DNA from: Epichloe hybrida
Taxonomy: Eukaryota; Ascomycota; Sordariomycetes; Hypocreales; Clavicipitaceae
Length of the DNA stretch: 64,000 nt
Direction of reading: 5' to 3'
NCBI GenBank assembly: GCA_019022495.1
Contig: JAFEKR010000008.1
Span: 62,001 to 126,000, forward strand
Made by a program: the position numbers and the translations under genes. The notes below the pieces were generated by a model. That model was not told where the DNA came from and made no database searches. It saw only the letters and a program-made list of their open reading frames with translations. This document shows, one piece after another, positions 57,415-64,000 of the stretch; positions within the stretch are counted from its first letter, which is position 1; each line of letters starts with the position of its first letter.

Positions 57415-60400
57415 AAGCAGGCAGGGATCGTACGTAGAGGTTTCTATCTAGAGGTTCTCTCTATGATGCTTATGATACGTAACCCACTAGTGTGTTCCTG
57501 CCTCTACAAGCCTATAGAGGGGTTTTATAACCCTTAAGATTATACTAGGCAGGTAGAGATGCCGTATCTGAATTAGTAAGCGCGCTAGGATTAGCTGCTC
57601 TAGCAATATATAGGCCTATATATAAGCCTAATAGATATCTCTTAGCTAGATAAGGAATTTCCTTAATCTTACTAACGGGGCTATTACAAGAATAAGACGT
57701 TAGCTCGCGCGTTAAATCGTTAGGGCCTGTGTAAGAATAGCCTATTTCCCTTTATCCTCACACCCTTAGATCATAAGGCGTGACTTTTTATAGGGTTTTA
57801 TTATCTTACCTTTAATCTTATTAATAATTCAGGAATTAAAGATTTGAATTCTACTATGTTCTTCCTTATTAAATATAATAAATTTAAACATACCTTACTT
57901 AATTAGGGCATTAATTTCCGCTTTTATTAATAGCTTAAAAGGTTTACTAGGGGTCTTAATAATTCCTTCCTTATATAGCTTAATTATAAAAGCTAGGTTA
58001 CTATATTCTTTTACTAACAGGAAGGTATTAGCACCTTAAGGTATTACGGGAGGGTTCTTCTATAGCCTTCCATATCCTTGCTTTAGTAGTATTAGTAGCA
58101 CTATATTCTTATTATAGGCCTCTTGCCCTTTTTCTCCTTCCTCTTTACTAGGCTTTACTATTTTCTTTACACTAAGGTTATTATAGTAAGGCTTAATAGA
58201 TATTAACCTAAAGGTCTTTAGGCCTCTAGGTATATTAAGTATATAGCTTTCTCTAGTAATTACTAGTAGCTTATATAGACCTGCTTATCCCTTACTTTCT
58301 TACTAGACCTTAACCTTTAATCTAAGTAGTAAGCTAAGGGTCTTTAAGGTATCTAGGCTATTATATTTAGTAAGGGCCTTATTAACCTTCTAGATAGCGT
58401 AAAGTCTCTTAATCTCTTTAGTAGCCTTTTGTACTATAATTACACGCTATATAATATTAAGTAATAATAAGGACTTATTTATTATATATAGGTAGGCTCT
58501 AAAGATAAGGAGGGTTAGGATAAGGCTATTAGGGCCTATAGTGTTATTTAGGGCCTTAATTGCTATTTAAAGGGTAATAGGTTCTAGCGTTGTAGGGTAT
58601 TTGCGTCTAATTATATTATAGGCTTTTTAAAGTAGCTTATAATACTTTTTAACCTTCCCTATACTATAGTGTGCCTTAATAGGGACTTCCTTAATTAAAA
58701 TTAATATTAAAGCTATAAATTATCTGAATTTATTACCATAGAAGTTCGTTCTAGTATCTATAATAATAAAGTCTAGGGGGCCTAGGTAAGCATTAATCTA
58801 GTATATTTAGAGGGCTTCCTAGGTTGTTTTCGCAGAGATATTATTAAGGAATTTTGCTATATTAAACGCTATAGCTATATCTATAGCGTGAAGTGTAAGG
58901 TAGTTACTATCTAGGTAGAAGATATTTACTATTACTTTATAATTAAAGCTACACTTATCCTTAAGGGTAAACTTAAAGTAATTAGGGCTATCTATATATA
59001 TTTAGCATTAGTAGCAGATTCTTATTAGCTCCCTAATAGCTTTAATATTAATATTATACCTTAATTTATAGAGAACCTTATATAGACATTGGATTAATGG
59101 ATATTTAAAGCAGTGATGTAATTACTATAGCTTGCCTTTTATAAGGTAGCTCTAAGTAACTACTTCTTCTTTCTATATAAGAAGTATCTAGGCATAGCCC
59201 TATTTATATATAATAGGGACTTTAATGTTTCCTTATTATAGCGTGTTCTTAGAGATATTAAAATTAATCTTTAGATAGTCTATATTATTAAGGGATAAAA
59301 GAAATAGAGTGTTTATAAGGATAACCTAAAAGAGGATATTTCTAAAGGGAGTAAGCACATTAGCCACTCTAAGCGTAATAATTAGGTCTCCTGCGCTAAA
59401 TCTAACTAATACCTTCTTCTCTATTAATTTATTAAGCTACAATGTAGGCATCTAATATTATAAAGCAAGAAATTAAGGGTGCCTTGCTGTAGAGAACTTT
59501 GCGGCTCCTATGTTAGGCATAATCCCTTAGAATATTGCATAGGAATAGCGATCTTCTAATATAAATATTACTAGGGCTTTGTTTATAAGTTCTTGCTAAA
59601 AGGGGTTTTCTTTACTTAGACTATAATAAGCTGCTTACCTTATTAGGAATTAAACTATTCTTTCGCTATTAATCTAGGTTCTATAAGTAAAGAAGCTTGT
59701 AGGTACTAGCTTATTTGTATTATTAGGGCTATTATTAAATCTAATGCTCTTTATATACTAAGCGATTTTATTATTAATAAGGGGTTAGGACTTATGTTCT
59801 CCCTTATACTAAGTAAGAAATAAATAATATAAGTTATTAGTTAAATCCGTAAGGTAGTAATTCTTAAAGCGTTAAAATGCCTTCTTATAGTCCTCTTTAG
59901 GGTGCTTAGATAACTAGCATCCTTCCTTACTATATACATAGCACTTCTTTATACAGGGAGTACCTTCTTTTCCTTATGGTTTTAAGGGGTATTAGGTCTC
60001 TTTTCTAGTCCTATTATATCTTTAGTTAGTCTAGAATTGCTCTAGGGTTATAGCTTTAGTTAGGAACTATTAATAGTTCTTTTTCTTTTCCTTAATAAGA
60101 TAAAGGGTCATTCTAATCTATTTACAGAACTCTTATAGTCCGTCTAGCGGATCTATAATCACTTCTCTACACTCTAGAATACTATAATAGGCTCTAATAA
60201 GTTAATTCTAAAGTGCCCTTTTAGTTTAGCTTACTTTAGGTACTACTTATTATAAGATAGCTAGTCTTTCTATAAGTTTATTAAAGCATTTAATCATTAA
60301 CTTACTTAGGTTATTATTTACCATTCCTCGCAAGGAAGTGTTATTTTACTCTAGCAGATATCTTTACTATATATCCTTAGTTTTAAATTATTCTCTTATA

Positions 60401-62143
60401 TAGCTAATAAGCGTAGGGAGATCTTATAGTTATCTAGGTTTAGAGAGGTAGTTTACATAGTATTATAGTACTTTACCTTTAAGTATAACCTTAAAAGTAT
60501 AACTAGCTTATTTAGGCTAGATATTAAGTAACTTACACTTTCTATAGAATATTTAAAGCTTTAATTTAAGGATATTATAGTTATTAGCGCTATAGAGTTA
60601 TTCTTTAGGGTATACCTTAGATAGGTTAATAATTTACTTTAGCAAAGGTCTCTAGGTCTATAGAGGTCCTCTAGGTGTTTCCCTTTATATTTATAAAAAG
60701 AGTAGTAAGGTTTTTAGGAAGTAAGAGAGTGGCTTTGTAAGTAGTACCCTTAGGGCTTATTATTCCCTCTAATCCTTCTCTTCCTTATATTAGGAAGGAG
60801 GAATTATAGCTCTTTAAGCTATGCTAACAGGGGCACTACTAGCCCTAGATAGCATAGGTTACCTCTGTTAGTAACTCTCCTACTTAGGGGTATTATTAGT
60901 AGTATTACTAGGGTAATACTACTAACTTGCCTCTAGTAAAGGTATAAGCAAGGGAGTTACCTGCGAATACTTGCAAATAGTATTCTTAGGTAGTCTTAAC
61001 TCTAGGTTAATTAACCTTCCTAGGGGAGATTAACTAGGCCTTCCTAGAGGGGATTAACTTAGTTTTCCTAGGGGAGTCTAGCTTATTAATCCTTTTAATA
61101 GTAATTATACTAATAACTAGGGTAACGGGGTAGGTTGCCTAGTTCTAATATTACTATTATCTAGTAAATTATAGAAAAACTCTTTGTTCTATAGGTTCTT
61201 TTAGAAGCCTATGTACTTTTTCCTAGCCTCTTTAATTTCTTTAAGAGTCTAAAATCTGAATTCTTCTTAGTTTACTACTTCTTTAAGGTTATTTACTATC
61301 TTAGTACCTCTTCTAATAGTTATATACACTCTGTTATAAAGAAGATAGTCTTGAAGTCCGTTTTGTAAAAGGCCTCTTCCTTCCACGAACTTATCCCTTA
61401 ACTATTTATAGAAGTTATTACTAAATTCGGAGAATAGTGTTCTTCTAAATAACCCTTACTCCTTATATTATTTAGTCTTTATAAGGATATAAAGACTAAT
61501 TTCCTTAGGTATTATTATCTCTTTATATTTAGAACTTCCTATTTATTAAAGCAGTTCTTCTATAATATATTATTAAAGCCTTATAGAGATATAGGGGTAT
61601 AGGTTAGTGTAAATAGGGGTTTTTCCTTTATTAAGGTATTTATTATTATCTCCTATTTTAACGCCTTCCATAGCATTATTATAGCTATTAGTCTCGCTAG
61701 GAACTCTAAATTAACTAGAGGTCCTAGATGGTTTAGCTACATCTAATATTCTAATTAATTAAGGGAGGTAGATTTTATAATATAAGAAGAAAAGGGGTAT
61801 AACTATAATTATATAACATATTTTGGATATAAAGGATTATAAGGTAAGGCAGTTAACTTTAAATATGTAATAGAATATATAATAAAGAAAGATAAGGGGA
61901 TAGCTTAGCTACTAGTATTAAACCTTTCTTTGTTATTTCAGAGTCTATATAGATATAGATATTAATACTAAAGTAAGAAGAGAGCTATATTATACCTTTC
62001 TATTAGTATAACTTATTATTAAACGTGGCCCTCCTATTTCATAGGGCGAGTTATTATTAGATAAGCTACCTCTTCTAATTAACCTTACTAATCTGTAGTG
62101 TTCGAAGACTACGTGGTTATCTATAAAGGTAATCACTAATTAG

Positions 62144-62449
62144 TGTTAGATTCATAGGGTATTGAATTTAATGTAATATAGTCGTGAGCCTGAAGAATAG
62201 TATTATCATTGATTATTTATTCTAGGCTATGTTATCTATTATTATAATTAATTAAGTTCTTTAAAAGAGAGGTAAAAAGCTAGAAGTTATAATACATAAA
62301 GGGAAAAGGGGTTGCGCGTTTATGTCCTTATATTTCCTAGCTAATTAACGTGCTAGGTTATAGGTTATGTGTAAGGTCCGCGCGCAGCCTAAGCTTCTGC
62401 TAGGTAATTGCGGCTGCGACGCGCGATTAATATCACCTTTGTTCTAACA
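62144..62449 (-). repeat. 5' LTR of Copia-B copy e
   Basis: 306 bp. The right end retains CGCG-rich sequence (GGTCCGCGCGCAGCC and GCGGCTGCGACGCGCGATT), whereas the left end is AT-shifted. Confidence 0.92.
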
Positions 62450-63126
62450 ATAATATAATGTATTATTAAAAAGGTAAGGTAGTATATATACTTATTATAT
62501 AGTAGATTTTTAATATAATCTAAATAAGATATCCTTAAATTTTTATACTATTAAGGTATTTAGTTATAGAATTATAAAGTTTTAGCTAATTTAGACTATT
62601 AAGCTATATATATATATAGGGTAGCTATAAATAGTATTATCTAAACTTAACTTATAGTAAAATTTATTCTTTATATTTTAAAGGTTATCCTATCTTTCTA
62701 GCTTTTATTTAGGATTTACTATGTATTTTAATATAGTATTTTTGCTTTAAATATAATATTTACCCTAAAGAAATAATTTATAATTCTAAATAAATAAGAT
62801 TAAAACTCTAATAAAAATATACTTATATATATAGGGAATTTATTATAAAGAGAAAATTAAAATTTATTTAATAAATGCTTCTTTTACTATTAAGCTATTT
62901 TATTATAATTATAATAAATTATATTAGCTTTGAACCTTTTTTAAACTAAAAGAAAAGGAAAAAACCTAGGAAAAGCTTATAAAGAAAAGTTAAAATATTA
63001 TATAAAGAATAATCATAATATATATACTATTTTTTAATATTAAGTAAATAAATAAATAAGCTTTAAAAGTAAGTTTAATTATTTATACTACTTTTAGCTT
63101 ACTTACTTAGTTATATAGTGTTTCTT

Positions 63127-63535
63127 AAAGTGGGTCTTAAAGTAGGTCTTGTTAAACACTAAAAACCAAGTATAATCCCTTTTTATAGTTATATAACTTT
63201 AGCTAAGAAAAGGAGGATATATAAAAGTGGGTCTAATAGTAGGTCTTGTTAAACACTAAAAACCAAGTATAATCCCTTTCTATAGTTATATAACTTTAGC
63301 TAAGAAGAGGAGGATATATAAAAGTGGGTCTAAAAGTGGGTCCTATTAGTTATACTATAAACCTAGTATTATCTCTTTACTTAGTTATATAATTCTAGCT
63401 AAAAAGAAATATATATACAAAAGTGGGTCTAAAAGTGGGTCCTATTAGTTATACTATAAACATAATAATCTCTTTACTTAGTTATGTAATTTTAGTTAAA
63501 AAGAGAGAAATATACTAAAGTAAGTCTTATAGTTA
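63127..63535. repeat. About 97-bp tandem repeat, four units, in X2
   Basis: Units start at 63127, 63224, 63321 and 63420, with a degenerate restart at 63517. Each begins AAAGTGGGTCT and contains a second AGTAGGTC/AGTGGGTC copy, then TATAGTTATATAACTTTAGCTAA or a variant. Units 1-2 and units 3-4 form two closer pairs. Confidence 0.9.
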
Positions 63536-63973
63536 TATTAGGACTTACTTTCTATTAGTATAAAATTATAAATAGTATAATATTAAAAACATAAAAAAGA
63601 AAGGAATTTTATTTTATTAATATTTTAAAAAACCTTTAAATACTAAATAATTAATAAGTCTAGCTTTTTCTATAGTAATTTACTTATAAATACTTATATT
63701 TATATTATATTAATTTATTACTTATTTATTTTTAATTAAACTTTAACACTAATAATATTTTAAGTTATATAAGTAATAGAAGTAATATATATATATAAGC
63801 TATTATAAGCTATTATATTAACTATATATACCTTATAATTAAGGAATTTACTTAAAACTAAAAAAAAAGAAAAAAAATACAAAACAATACAAATAATACA
63901 TGTATTGTATTGTATTGTAAAATTTTGGATGTATTGTATTGTGTAATGTATTGTATTGTATTGCAATGCTCTG

Positions 63974-64000
63974 ATAGTGATTGTACTAACAAACGGGGTG
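63974..64000 (-). mobile_element. Copia-B gag-region fragment at window edge
   Basis: ATAGTGATTGTACTAACAAA matches Copia-B copy c at about 29084 (ATAGTAATTGTACTAACAAA). It is probably the continuation of copy d or b on the far side of X2. Confidence 0.7.

Larger units (their letters stand above)
56039..62449 (-). mobile_element. Copia-B copy e, near-complete, in X2 (TSD ATAAT)
   Basis: A 6411-bp element with LTRs 56039-56344 and 62144-62449 (306 bp each), flanked by ATAAT (56034-56038 and 62450-62454). It is colinear with copy c but about 550 bases shorter. Most of the difference is one internal loss near 57345, where sequence equivalent to about 24945-25340 of copy c is missing, and copy c's own tandem duplication accounts for much of the rest. 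It is oriented minus and RIP-broken except for a small patch in RNase H. Confidence 0.93.
30995..63973. mobile_element. TIR element X2, about 2.0 kb, split by Copia-A and Copia-B
   Basis: X2 pieces are 30995-31429, 55991-56038 and 62455-63973 (about 2.0 kb in all). They are separated by complete Copia-A and Copia-B insertions, each with a 5-bp duplication. The ends are CAGAGCATTG and CAATGCTCTG, a perfect 10-bp inverted repeat, each followed inward by TGTAT/ATACA-rich arrays. No transposase-like protein is visible, so it looks non-autonomous. CAGNG termini recall hAT elements, but the two outside flanks differ (GTTATAGG versus ATAGTGAT), so no TSD supports the class. Confidence 0.65.

Noticed and set aside
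63127..63535. Regularly spaced repeats considered as a CRISPR-like array
   Set aside because: The units are directly adjacent diverged tandem copies without unique spacers, inside a eukaryotic transposon.

Overview
The window looks like a chromosome segment of a filamentous ascomycete (Pezizomycotina). Spliced genes with short introns, a full-length RSE1/SF3b3 gene, RTA1-like and PTH11-type membrane proteins and heavily RIP-mutated repeats (C-to-T and G-to-A changes on both strands, in-frame TAG/TAA where Trp and Gln codons are expected) all point there. Sordariomycetes, possibly Hypocreales, is my tentative guess from protein style and the short-unit tandem repeats. This is inference, not a placement.

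The layout is two-speed. A GC-balanced gene island (about 5.76-21.12 kb) lies between AT-rich blocks made almost wholly of decayed transposons. The island holds four genes: an arrestin-domain protein (minus), rse1 (plus, four exons, 1209 aa), an RTA1-family 7-TM protein (plus, three exons, 390 aa), and a single-exon 982-aa protein (minus) that joins a PTH11-type fungal rhodopsin-like 7-TM domain to a complete FHS/fucose-permease-type MFS transporter. Arrestin and rse1 share a divergent promoter region. RTA1 and the fusion gene converge. There is no sign of a gene cluster with a common pathway; rse1 is housekeeping and the other three are membrane or trafficking proteins.

The left block (1-5758) holds the 3' half of a Copia element (family A), a TIR element (family X) and the 5' part of a second Copia (family B). 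Family B stops exactly at the 3' end of the arrestin gene, and the stop codon of arrestin lies inside transposon sequence.

The right block (21.12-64 kb) is a nest of insertions that can be read from matched LTR pairs and 5-bp target-site duplications. Copia-B contains TIR element X1, which contains one complete Copia-B (TSD CCTAT) and a second Copia-B copy. That copy contains X2. X2 contains a complete Copia-B (TSD ATAAT) and a complete Copia-A (TSD AATAC). Copia-A contains a 17.3-kb Gypsy (Gypsy-1, TSD CTAAC), which contains a 6.6-kb Gypsy (Gypsy-2, TSD TATTT). Both Gypsy elements encode an integrase followed by a chromodomain, consistent with targeting of the heterochromatin that RIP creates. 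Gypsy-1 also carries an extra RIP-broken reading frame, rich in Lys/Glu and coiled-coil-like, between its chromodomain and its 3' LTR. I do not recognise it. It and the rhodopsin-MFS fusion are the most novel items here.

No rRNA, tRNA, CRISPR array or canonical TTAGGG telomere repeat was recognised. Boundaries inside the decayed elements are approximate, except LTR ends and TSDs, which were read base by base.
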